Shown: positions 1 to 7,555 of the stretch, in pieces
How the letters are laid out: each line of letters begins with the position of its first letter
Position numbering within the stretch: the first letter of the stretch is position 1
Position numbers and translations under genes: made by a program
Origin: JAGLOK01 sp963677605
GTDB lineage: Bacteria; Bacillota; Clostridia; Christensenellales; UMGS416
Assembly: GCA_963677605.2 (NCBI GenBank)
Contig: CAXXDX010000005.1
Coordinates: 124,001-188,000 of the forward strand
DNA: 64,000 nucleotides
Direction: 5' to 3'
The notes under the pieces: generated by a model
What the model saw: only the letters and a program-made list of their open reading frames with translations
Told to the model about the DNA's origin: nothing
Databases searched by the model: none

Positions 1-315
1 ATAGCCTTCCTCATTCAAATCTTCTATCATCTTTGAAAGCATCTTTTTTGCATATCCTCTGCCTCTGCATGAAGGGTGTACAACAACTGTGCTGACACCA
101 CCCATCTTTGCAAGGTCATTTCCATAAGAAATTTCATGCGGTATCAGAATATATCCGCCTACGATTTTGCCATCCTCTTCAATAACAGTTGTTTGTTTTG
201 CGTCAAACAAATCCCACCAAATACCACTATCTGCATGAGGATTCTCCGAAAAACTGTATGATGCCAACTTCATAAACTCATCTTTATCTTTTGCTCTGGC
301 TTTGCGTATATTCAT
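1..315 (-). CDS. GNAT-family N-acetyltransferase (3' end beyond window)
   Basis: The first 105 codons of a leftward gene are present; translation from the ATG at 315 begins MNIRKARAKDKDEF and stays open to base 1. A central strand GGVSTVVVHPSCRGRGYAKK fits GNAT motif A, with the acetyl-CoA pyrophosphate loop RGRGYA near residues 88-93. GNAT enzymes move the acetyl group of acetyl-CoA to an amine; the substrate cannot be inferred. The N-terminal layout resembles Eis-like acetyltransferases, but without the C-terminal part this is only a guess. It lies downstream of yebC and its terminator, so it is probably transcribed separately. Confidence 0.75.
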   Translation of the reverse strand, partial: MNIRKARAKDKDEFMKLASYSFSENPHADSGIWWDLFDAKQTTVIEEDGKIVGGYILIPHEISYGNDLAKMGGVSTVVVHPSCRGRGYAKKMLSKMIEDLNEEGY

Positions 316-382
316 TGTATGCTCCCAAGTTGGTATTTCTTATTTTCAATTGTAATATATGTTTGCTTGTCAGTAAATAAAA

Positions 383-403
383 AAAACCGCCATAAAGGCG
401 GTT
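383..403 (-). terminator. Intrinsic terminator of yebC
   Basis: Read leftward, an 8-bp stem AAACCGCC/GGCGGTTT with a five-base loop is followed by a run of T. It lies 15 bases past the yebC stop codon. Confidence 0.8.
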
Positions 404-417
404 TGATAAAACTTAGT

Positions 418-1146
418 TTAGTCGATAAACTCAGCATTGTGATGCACGGTCTGCACATCATCATTGTCTTCCAGCATATCGATAAGCTTTTCCGTCTTTT
501 CAATAAGTTCGCCTTCAACTTTTATATAGTTCTGCGGTATCCTCTGAAGCTCAGCTGACAAAAACTCAATGTTTTCATTTTCAAGAGCTTCACGTACTGC
601 TGAAAAATCACTAGGATCGGTTATTATTTCATATCCTTCTTCTTCAGCAACAAAGTCTTCAGCGCCTGCATCTAGAGCTATCATCATAAGCTCTTCTTCA
701 TCTTCAAACTTTTCTTTTTCAACAACTATAACGCCTTTACGGTCAAACATCCAGCCGACACAGCCGGTTGCTCCCATGTTGCCTTCATATTTGTCAAACA
801 GATGACGTACGTCAGCAGCTGTGCGGTTCTTGTTTTCAGTCATAGCGTCCACTATAAAAGCAACACCGCCCGGGCCGTATCCTTCATAAACCATCTCTTC
901 GTAGTTTATTCCGTCAATGTTTCCCGCAGCTTTGTCTATGCTTCTTTTTATATTGTCATTGGGCAGGTTTGCAGCTTTAGCTTTTGCTATAACGTCGCGA
1001 AGTTTCGCATTCATTACAGGATCAGGCCCGCCTTCTTTAACCGCCACCATTATCTCTCTGCCGAGTTTGGTAAATATTTTACCCTTCTTGGCATCGCTTT
1101 TGCCTTTTTTATGTTTTATATTGTCCCACTTGGAATGTCCAGACAT
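418..1146 (-). CDS. yebC: YebC/PmpR (TACO1) family protein
   Basis: A full-length 242-residue member of the YebC family. It starts MSGHSKWDNIKHKKGK, the hallmark N-terminus, and has the motif GYGPGGVAFIVDAMTENKNR near residues 90-108. Members were described as DNA-binding regulators (PmpR) and more recently as ribosome-associated factors that help translation of proline-rich stretches; the protein is cytosolic. A TAGGAGG box five bases upstream of the ATG fixes the start. It appears monocistronic, with its own terminator. Confidence 0.95.
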   Translation of the reverse strand: MSGHSKWDNIKHKKGKSDAKKGKIFTKLGREIMVAVKEGGPDPVMNAKLRDVIAKAKAANLPNDNIKRSIDKAAGNIDGINYEEMVYEGYGPGGVAFIVDAMTENKNRTAADVRHLFDKYEGNMGATGCVGWMFDRKGVIVVEKEKFEDEEELMMIALDAGAEDFVAEEEGYEIITDPSDFSAVREALENENIEFLSAELQRIPQNYIKVEGELIEKTEKLIDMLEDNDDVQTVHHNAEFID

Positions 1147-1224
1147 AAATTCCTCCTAAATTTGTTCGCGGGATAATATTAGCATAAAGACGGAGTTTTA
1201 ACAAGGAGATATGAATTCATGTTA

Positions 1225-1941
1225 TTAATAAAATAGTCGTGCTATAGAAGTTAAAAATGTTATTAATATCCCTAACGGTATAAAAACTAAAATAATCAAA
1301 TATCTAATAATCACATATAAACCCGAAGGTTCTTTAAACGACAATACAAATCCTCTGTCAATATTTTTATCAGCCTTTTCAACTTTTTGAAATTTATCAT
1401 ATACAAAAGTTCTTACGACTCTTCTTGAGATATTAAAGTATCTCATTATTACAAAAGCTAATACAGTAAAAGAAACAAACTGCAAAATTTTTGTCAGTAA
1501 AAGTTCAATATTAGAAATCTCAACTGTAAATAACACTCCTATAGCAAAAATAAGCGCTTTAGCAAAGAAGAATATTTTTACAGCCGGTATTGAAAGTTTG
1601 TGTTTTTTTATAAATAGAAAAATAACAACAAGTGCTAGTATAGCTGTTGCTATTACTGAATAGGATAAATTAAAACCTACCGCTTCAGCTTTTGACGCAG
1701 TATCACTTAAGTATTCTGAAATTCCGGCTAAAGGAGCTATCAGATCTCCGATTAAAATAAGAAAAATCACAAAAATCCAGCTGCCCATTCTTAAAGACTT
1801 ATCTGTAAAATCATATTTCCTATTATAATTATCAGTCAGATGCTCTAATGCAGATTCAGCATCAATACCATTCTTTGATTTATTCTCTATATCATTTAGT
1901 ATTTCGTTATAAATTTCTTTATTTTCCTCTGGATTGTACAC
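1225..1941 (-). CDS. C-terminal part of a frameshifted multi-pass membrane protein
   Basis: A 238-residue reading frame with about four hydrophobic segments and a C-terminal FVYDKFQKVEKADKNIDRGF block. The same block (FVYDKFQKV, D-R-S-V-D-PGF) ends the neighbouring 364-residue protein at 2288-3382, so the two are paralogues. The region just upstream, read one frame over, continues the similarity into 1971-2270; the two frames look like one gene of about 350 residues broken at the A9 run (plus strand) at 2032-2040. There is no convincing ribosome site before its own ATG at 1941, which supports a broken or frameshift-expressed gene. Function unknown; probably a membrane protein with a PH-like cytosolic domain (inference). 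Confidence 0.6.
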   Translation of the reverse strand: MYNPEENKEIYNEILNDIENKSKNGIDAESALEHLTDNYNRKYDFTDKSLRMGSWIFVIFLILIGDLIAPLAGISEYLSDTASKAEAVGFNLSYSVIATAILALVVIFLFIKKHKLSIPAVKIFFFAKALIFAIGVLFTVEISNIELLLTKILQFVSFTVLAFVIMRYFNISRRVVRTFVYDKFQKVEKADKNIDRGFVLSFKEPSGLYVIIRYLIILVFIPLGILITFLTSIARLFY

Positions 1942-1970
1942 TTTTATAGTTCTGTCTTTGTTTCTGTATT

Positions 1971-2270
1971 TTAATTCAATATTCTCAGAATAACTGGGGT
2001 TATTAATCTCGTCATAAAAATATTCCTTTTTAAAAAAAAACCTGTTTCGACTGTAAATTCGGTTAGTTTTATTTTATACACGCAGTCACTTAATACAATC
2101 ATAAGCAAGAATAACATTTGTAAAGTTAATATTACTGTAAATATCAGTAATCTAACATCACCTAAGTAAGACATTATATTCTTATATGATATTGATAAAA
2201 ATTCTGCAATAATATATACTATCAACAGCTTAGCCAGTTTCTTATCCTTATATATTAAAAACTTCTTCAT
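1971..2270 (-). CDS. N-terminal part of the same frameshifted membrane protein
   Basis: About 99 residues starting MKKFLIYKDKKLAKL, parallel to MKKYIFDFDKKVKMY in the upstream paralogue; an in-frame ATG at 2279 sits too close to the AGGA box, so 2270 is preferred. It has two hydrophobic segments, then ETGFFLKRN and stops soon after a T9 run. Shifting to the -1 frame at that run restores residues (KKEYFYDEINN, KYRNKDRTIKVYNPEENK) that align with the paralogue and join to the 1225-1941 frame. The slip site reads T-TTT-TTA in the zero frame, a classical -1 slippery heptamer. It begins 17 bases after the stop of the upstream paralogue, so the genes are one operon. Confidence 0.6.
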   Translation of the reverse strand: MKKFLIYKDKKLAKLLIVYIIAEFLSISYKNIMSYLGDVRLLIFTVILTLQMLFLLMIVLSDCVYKIKLTEFTVETGFFLKRNIFMTRLITPVILRILN

Positions 2271-2287
2271 AAAAACCATTTCCTTTT

Positions 2288-3382
2288 TTACATCAATCCG
2301 CCAGCAATCACCGAAACAATAATTAGCACAAATAATATTACATATAAGATAGGTGCCACTATCCAGCTCAGCACGCCATAAATGCTTGCTCCTTCATAAG
2401 CGAAAAGCTTAAATCCGGGATCAACACTTCTGTCGTAGTTAATAACCTTTTGAAATTTATCATAAACAAAAGTATGTTTAACCATTTTAGATTTATTAAT
2501 GCATCTAAGTATTGTAAGCGTAAATACACCAAATATTATTAACGCTGATATTAAACTAAGATACTGGCTTACACCATAAACAAGATTACTTTCAGATATC
2601 AGTGAATAAGTTATACTAGCAAGGTATAATACAAGTGTAGAAATAATAATAACCTTTATTAAAGTGGGAGCTTTTTTATGACGCTTTCCGATAAAAATAG
2701 CAACAACAAGGAAAAATATAAACATCACTGACACTATCATTAGAATAACTAATAGGCTCCAATTAAATGCAAATAAAACAGTAAGCATCGATAGAACAAA
2801 GTATAAGCCCAAAAGAGATAATACGATAATGAGGTTAACATACGCTACAAGAAGCCAGCTGTTAAGCCTTAACGCCTTTCCCTCTTCCGCAAATTCATAA
2901 TTGTTTATATATGAAAGCTGAGCCATAGCCTCTTCCACAGAAAAATCAAGCTGAGCTTTTTCTTTAATCTCAGAAATCATATCGAAATATTTGTCTCTGT
3001 TTGCTTCAAAGTTTATAACACGTATTTTAGTCTTTTTCCCTCTTATAAAAAGCATAATATGTTTCCCGAAAGAAATTGAGTCTATATCGGTGTAATGCAG
3101 TTTTTTGATTGGCAAAGTGCCTACTTTCATAAAACTATCTTTCAGTGTGCAAGTAAATGTCACATCCATAAAATATAGATAGATTAAATACAACATACTT
3201 ATCAGCATTACTATCGTAAGGGGCAAAATACTGTGTTGAATAATTGCATTAAACCTTGTATAGCCATAATCTACTTCGTTCATCATAAATAAAGGCGATA
3301 TACCGCTTATAATCGATATTCCCAAATAAATATATAGATACATTTTTACTTTTTTATCGAAATCAAAAATATACTTCTTCAT
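2288..3382 (-). CDS. Multi-pass membrane protein, unknown function
   Basis: A 364-residue protein with two hydrophobic segments in the first 75 residues, a soluble stretch (about 78-170) with KKLHYTDIDSISFGKHIML resembling a bacterial PH-like domain, and then about four more membrane segments. It ends with an FVYDKFQKV...DRSVDPGF block shared with its downstream paralogue. The start has an AAGGAGAAGGT box on the leftward strand. I do not recognise a named family. The two genes are co-oriented with short spacing. They diverge from the penicillin-binding protein gene across a shared promoter region. Confidence 0.7.
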   Translation of the reverse strand: MKKYIFDFDKKVKMYLYIYLGISIISGISPLFMMNEVDYGYTRFNAIIQHSILPLTIVMLISMLYLIYLYFMDVTFTCTLKDSFMKVGTLPIKKLHYTDIDSISFGKHIMLFIRGKKTKIRVINFEANRDKYFDMISEIKEKAQLDFSVEEAMAQLSYINNYEFAEEGKALRLNSWLLVAYVNLIIVLSLLGLYFVLSMLTVLFAFNWSLLVILMIVSVMFIFFLVVAIFIGKRHKKAPTLIKVIIISTLVLYLASITYSLISESNLVYGVSQYLSLISALIIFGVFTLTILRCINKSKMVKHTFVYDKFQKVINYDRSVDPGFKLFAYEGASIYGVLSWIVAPILYVILFVLIIVSVIAGGLM

Positions 3383-3470
3383 ACCTTCTCCTTAAAATTT
3401 AAGTCCACAATATTATATTCTATAAATTGCTATTTATAAAGCTAATTTACATATTTTCCTTTTCTATTTG

Positions 3471-3515
3471 TAAACGATAAAATGACGCTCTTTCAAATTT
3501 TCAAAATATCGTTTA
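3471..3515. promoter_or_regulatory. 9-bp inverted repeat at the promoter of the PBP gene
   Basis: TAAACGATA (3471-3479) and TATCGTTTA (3507-3515) are perfect inverted copies 27 bases apart. The right arm runs into a TATAAT sequence at 3514-3519, a likely -10 box for the rightward penicillin-binding protein gene. The geometry suits an operator or a looped binding site; the binding protein is unknown. Confidence 0.4.
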
Positions 3516-3560
3516 TAATATTAGAGATTTTTGAAATAATAAATAAGGAGGTTGTTTGGC

Positions 3561-6500
3561 GTGAGCGAAAAAAGACCGAACGACCGATATAGACATAGAA
3601 ACGCTGTTAATATCAATAATAGAAAACCTCAAAAGAGCTTTATGGATAAAGCGCTTGATTTTTTTAAGCGCTCTCTTAAGGTTATAGGTGAAGGCTTTAA
3701 ACGCGGCTTTCAAAAGTATGATGCGTTTATAAGGCGTATATTTAAGCTTGATCCACCGCCTAAAAGATCGCAAAACGGCAGAGATTATAGATATAACGAC
3801 GAAAATGTCGACGAGATGCGCACATTTACACGCGACCGCAGAAGCAGTGTTCAAAGCGAGCCTGATGAAGGCTTACAGTTTGACGAAGCAAGCACAATGC
3901 GTTTTGAACGTGTGCCTGATTATTTGCAGGAGAAAACATACGCTTCCCCTGCCCCGCTTGCAGATTTGGAATATGACCATGATAAAGACGAGCCACATGA
4001 GCACGGCTTAATACATATGTTTAAAAAGCGCCAGAAGCCAAGAAGCTTCTTAACATCAGTATTCATGTCGCTTCTTAAAATAGTATTGGCATTAATGCTT
4101 ATAGGAGCATCTTCAGGGCTAGGAGTGATTCAGGGTATAGCCAACGCTTATGTTGACACAACCCCTGAGCTTGACCTTACAAAGATTGAAAATCTTGACG
4201 AAACATCTTTCATTTATGACGGCAACGGTAATCTTGTTACAAGCTTTATAGGTCTTGAAAACAGAATATCTGCTTCAGTGGATGAAATACCCGACATGTT
4301 AAAGTCAGCATTTGTAGCTGTTGAAGACGAACGCTTTTACACGCATAACGGCATTGATATAAAGCGTATAGCAGGTGCATTTTTCTCAAACCTCAGAACC
4401 GACTCCACACAGGGCGGCTCTACCATAACTCAGCAGCTGATAAAGCTTAAGATATTATCATCTGAGCAGACTTATAAGAGAAAGCTGCAGGAAGCATACC
4501 TTGCCATGCAGCTTGAAGAAAAATATGAAAAAGATGAAATTCTTTCTTCATATATGAATACAATTAACCTTGGTTCCGGTAACTATGGCGTAAAGGCTGC
4601 TGCGCGTGATTATTTCGGGAAAGAGCTTGATGAGCTTACAATTCGCGAATGTGCAATGCTTGCAGGCGTTGCAAACAGCTCATACTGGTTTAATCCAAGA
4701 ACAAACTATTACTCAAGAAACAATCCTGCCAGAACAGATGACAGAACAAACCTTGTTTTAAGGCGCATGTATAAAAACGGATACATTTCACAGGCTGAAT
4801 ATGAAGCTGCGATTGTCGAGCAGGTCTATGTTATAGAAGAAAGCCCGAAGCAGCAGATGTATGACATGCCGTATTTCCTTGAATACGCAATTGACGATGT
4901 CGTTGCCCACTTTATCCGTCAGCGCAATCTTGAAAATAACGCGACAAACCGCAATATGATTGAAAGCGAACTTCGAACAAGCGGTTATCATATATATACA
5001 ACTGTCGATCCGACTATCCAGCAGACTGTTGAAGATTCGCTGTACAATTGGGACAAATATCCCAAAACAAGCTATGAAAGCGACTCAAGCGTTCTGGTTC
5101 AAAATCAGGACGGTACGTATCAGGAGTTAATTCAGCCGCAGGCTGCAGCTGTTGTATACGATTATCACACAGGTCAGCTTAAAGCTATAGTTGGCGGACG
5201 TCAGGAACCGCAGGTTAAAAAGGCTTTAAACCGCGCAGTTGATTCATATCTTTCTGTCGGTTCATCAATCAAACCTCTTGCAGTATACGGCCCCGCCCTT
5301 GAAAAAGGAATGTCTCCTGCTTCAATAGTTTATGACCTTCCTCTTCCCATTGAAGGCTGGAACACAGACACAGGTTTTCCTTCAAACTACGGCGGAACAT
5401 TCTCCGGCGTTATCACGATGCGCGAAGCTTTATATCGCTCCATTAACAATGCGGCAGCTAACATTTTATTAAGCTTTGTTACTTTGGATGAATCATACGG
5501 CACTATCGAAGCTTTGGGAATAGACACTAAAAATGTAAACAAAGACGGCTCTGGGCTTGCACTTGGTACAAGCGGAATTAGAGTGCTTGATATGGCTGTA
5601 GCATATGGCGCTATAGCTAATACAGGTACATATATAGAACCTATAGCATTTACACAGGTCGTAGACTCTGACGGTAACGTCTTGCTTGATGCAACAGCCT
5701 CCAACATGCAGACTAAAAGACAGGTGTTTAAGGAATCAACTTCCTGGCTTCTTGTTGACATGATGGAAGACGTAGTCTCCAGAGGAACCGGCAGAAACGC
5801 AAGAATCGATGATCTTACGGTTGCCGGAAAAACAGGCACTAATGCAGGATATAAAGGTGTTTATTTTTCAGGCTTTACTCCCTACTATTCTGCTGCAATA
5901 TGGATAGGCCACGATTCAAATAAGCCATTGTACAAAAATGCTACAGGCGGAAGCTCGGCTGCTCCTTTGTGGCAGGATTTTATGAGCAAAATTCATACAG
6001 CATACGACCTTGCAGACAAGCCGATAATCTCCGATGACCCTGCATCACTTGGGCTTGTAAGAGTGGAAACATGCCCCGTTTCAGGAAAACTTATAACCGA
6101 AGCATGCCTCAACGACGGCGCAGGTCTTGAACCTGTTGTCGACTGGATGCTTCCGGAAAATGTGCCTACTGAGGAATGCGACATGCATTATGAGGGCAGG
6201 ATATGTCTTGAATCAGGCAAACTTGTTACCGACTACTGTCATTTCGGCTCCGAAACCGATCCTTATTCGTTTATAAGAATCCCATCAGAACATCCTGCGA
6301 ATCAATTAACTGATGAAGAATTTATGGAATACTTCCCCAACGCCGTTCGCGGACTTCCTGATGATATGACTTTGTTTAACGCATCAAATCCTGACTATGC
6401 ACAATATTTCTGCACTATCCATACACAACAATGGTATGACAACAAAGTAATAATTGATGGAGCAATAACTTCTGCCCAGGCGCTTATAGATGACGCTCAG

Positions 6501-6764
6501 TCCATCCTTGTTACTTTCAACGACTATATAGATGATGAAGTTAAGATTCTTACAAACGGCGCTATAAGCGATCTTAAAGATGCGATGGACACGTATAATT
6601 ATGATTTGATAACATCTGCTCATAATGAACTTTATTCTTTGAAATCCACCTATTTGGATCCTATCGCAGCCGGAGGACTTCCAACTCAGGAGCCTACGCC
6701 AACGCCCACGGAATCTCCGACTGACACACCTGAGCCTTCCCCCACTCCGACACCAAGTCCATAA
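3561..6764 (+). CDS. Class A penicillin-binding protein (PBP1a-like)
   Basis: Bifunctional peptidoglycan synthase of 1067 residues. I start it at GTG 3561, nine bases after AAGGAGG; the TTG at 3552 abuts that box. Order: a charged cytosolic tail of about 160 residues, one membrane anchor (about 163-193), a GT51 glycosyltransferase domain with EDERFYTHNGID (catalytic Glu about 255) and QGGSTITQQLIK, then a transpeptidase domain with SSIK (serine about 568), SIN (about 627) and KTGT (about 757). It polymerises lipid II and cross-links stem peptides outside the membrane. It ends in a Pro/Thr-rich tail. The long basic N-terminal tail is larger than in most PBP1 proteins. Confidence 0.95.
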   Translation: MSEKRPNDRYRHRNAVNINNRKPQKSFMDKALDFFKRSLKVIGEGFKRGFQKYDAFIRRIFKLDPPPKRSQNGRDYRYNDENVDEMRTFTRDRRSSVQSEPDEGLQFDEASTMRFERVPDYLQEKTYASPAPLADLEYDHDKDEPHEHGLIHMFKKRQKPRSFLTSVFMSLLKIVLALMLIGASSGLGVIQGIANAYVDTTPELDLTKIENLDETSFIYDGNGNLVTSFIGLENRISASVDEIPDMLKSAFVAVEDERFYTHNGIDIKRIAGAFFSNLRTDSTQGGSTITQQLIKLKILSSEQTYKRKLQEAYLAMQLEEKYEKDEILSSYMNTINLGSGNYGVKAAARDYFGKELDELTIRECAMLAGVANSSYWFNPRTNYYSRNNPARTDDRTNLVLRRMYKNGYISQAEYEAAIVEQVYVIEESPKQQMYDMPYFLEYAIDDVVAHFIRQRNLENNATNRNMIESELRTSGYHIYTTVDPTIQQTVEDSLYNWDKYPKTSYESDSSVLVQNQDGTYQELIQPQAAAVVYDYHTGQLKAIVGGRQEPQVKKALNRAVDSYLSVGSSIKPLAVYGPALEKGMSPASIVYDLPLPIEGWNTDTGFPSNYGGTFSGVITMREALYRSINNAAANILLSFVTLDESYGTIEALGIDTKNVNKDGSGLALGTSGIRVLDMAVAYGAIANTGTYIEPIAFTQVVDSDGNVLLDATASNMQTKRQVFKESTSWLLVDMMEDVVSRGTGRNARIDDLTVAGKTGTNAGYKGVYFSGFTPYYSAAIWIGHDSNKPLYKNATGGSSAAPLWQDFMSKIHTAYDLADKPIISDDPASLGLVRVETCPVSGKLITEACLNDGAGLEPVVDWMLPENVPTEECDMHYEGRICLESGKLVTDYCHFGSETDPYSFIRIPSEHPANQLTDEEFMEYFPNAVRGLPDDMTLFNASNPDYAQYFCTIHTQQWYDNKVIIDGAITSAQALIDDAQSILVTFNDYIDDEVKILTNGAISDLKDAMDTYNYDLITSAHNELYSLKSTYLDPIAAGGLPTQEPTPTPTESPTDTPEPSPTPTPSP

Positions 6765-6769
6765 AATCC

Positions 6770-6793
6770 AAGCCGGTTCTTCCGGCTTTTTTA
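6770..6793 (+). terminator. Intrinsic terminator of the PBP gene
   Basis: AAGCCGG/CCGGCTT stem with a five-base loop followed by seven T residues, starting six bases after the stop codon. Confidence 0.85.
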
Positions 6794-6804
6794 TTGCATA
6801 GTTA

Positions 6805-6832
6805 TTGACATATGTTATTTATAATGTATAAT
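6805..6832 (+). promoter_or_regulatory. Consensus promoter of the DUF5320-DUF134 operon
   Basis: TTGACA (6805-6810), a 16-base spacer and TATAAT (6827-6832) match the housekeeping sigma consensus exactly. A GACATATGTT half-palindrome (6807-6816) overlaps the -35 box, so a bound repressor would block polymerase. Confidence 0.75.
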
Positions 6833-6844
6833 GGAATTGTATTC

Positions 6845-6854
6845 GACATATGTC
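6845..6854. promoter_or_regulatory. GACATATGTC palindrome, candidate operator
   Basis: A perfect 10-bp palindrome just after the predicted transcription start. A near-identical copy (GACATATGTT) lies 38 bases upstream over the -35 box. Two matched dyads straddling a promoter suggest repression by a dimeric regulator; the DUF134 protein of this operon is one candidate. Confidence 0.5.
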
Positions 6855-6877
6855 ATTAATTATAAGGAGGTGAAATT

Positions 6878-7138
6878 ATGCCGGGAAGAAACGGACAAGG
6901 CCCTTTAGGCCAAGGTCCTATGACAGGAAGAGGCCAAGGCCCATGCTGTGGTTATGCAGCACGCGGAGCTGGCTATGGTCAAGCAATGGGCAGGCGCGCA
7001 GGACGCGGATGCTATGGATTCGGATATAACAGGCCTGTTACATTAACAGCTGATGATCAGAAAAATATTCTTATGGATCGCAAAGCTTTCCTCGAACAGG
7101 AACTTGAAGACTTGCAAAAATCCATCAATGAGCTATAA
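6878..7138 (+). CDS. DUF5320-family small protein
   Basis: An 86-residue protein starting MPGRNGQGPLGQGPMTGRGQ, the Gly/Pro repeat that typifies DUF5320, then a Cys-Cys pair in GPCCGYAARG and a C-terminal helix (KAFLEQELEDLQKSINEL) likely to form a coiled coil. Function is not known; in anaerobes the family often sits with DUF134 regulators and dinitrogenase iron-molybdenum cofactor (NifB/NifX-like) proteins, which hints at metal or redox handling. An AAGGAGGTG box precedes the ATG. It is the first gene of a two-gene operon. Confidence 0.8.
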   Translation: MPGRNGQGPLGQGPMTGRGQGPCCGYAARGAGYGQAMGRRAGRGCYGFGYNRPVTLTADDQKNILMDRKAFLEQELEDLQKSINEL

Positions 7139-7158
7139 TTAGCTTAAAATAAAGCTTT

Positions 7159-7178
7159 AGGCAGAGGACGCTCTGCCT
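7159..7178 (+). terminator. Hairpin between DUF5320 and DUF134 genes
   Basis: AGGCAGAG/CTCTGCCT stem with a four-base loop, followed by the weak tail TTATATTTA. It sits 20 bases past the DUF5320 stop and 20 before the DUF134 start, so it could attenuate the second gene or stabilise the first message. Confidence 0.5.
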
Positions 7179-7197
7179 TTATATTTAAGAGGTTATT

Positions 7198-7554
7198 ATG
7201 CCAAGACCAACAAAACCAAGAAAAGTATGCTGCATGCCTCAGTCGCGCATGTTTGTTCCGCATCCGTTAAGCGGAAGCTCGGAAAACGTCGTAATCACAG
7301 TAGATGAATTTGAAGCATTCCGTCTTATGGATTATATGGGTATGTCACAGGAAGAGTGTGCAAAAAGCATGGGTGTCGCCCGTACAACAGTGCAAAAAAT
7401 ATACAGCGACGCAAGACAGAAAATAGCTGAAGCATTGGTTACTTCAAAAAGCATTAAAATCGACGGTGGCGATTATACTTTGTATGACGAAACAGAACGC
7501 AGAAATTCACCGGGAAGGTGCTACAGGCACCGTAATGGCGGCTGCAGAAAATAG
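7198..7554 (+). CDS. DUF134 (UPF0251) DNA-binding protein
   Basis: A 118-residue protein of the DUF134 family: it begins MPRPTKPRKVCCMPQSRMF, keeps the VDEFEAFRLMDYMGMSQEE block, and has a sigma-70 region 4-like helix-turn-helix (EECAKSMGVARTTVQKIYSDAR, about 62-84). The paired Cys near residue 11 and Cys in the tail suggest metal or redox sensing, though this is not proven for the family. It follows the DUF5320 gene by 60 bases and shares its promoter. It is a reasonable candidate for autoregulation through the GACATATGT dyads. Confidence 0.85.
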   Translation: MPRPTKPRKVCCMPQSRMFVPHPLSGSSENVVITVDEFEAFRLMDYMGMSQEECAKSMGVARTTVQKIYSDARQKIAEALVTSKSIKIDGGDYTLYDETERRNSPGRCYRHRNGGCRK

Positions 7555-7555
7555 T

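Noticed and set aside
5387..5839. 150-codon frame opposite the PBP gene
   Set aside because: It is antisense to the conserved transpeptidase domain; its composition follows from the codon usage of the real gene.
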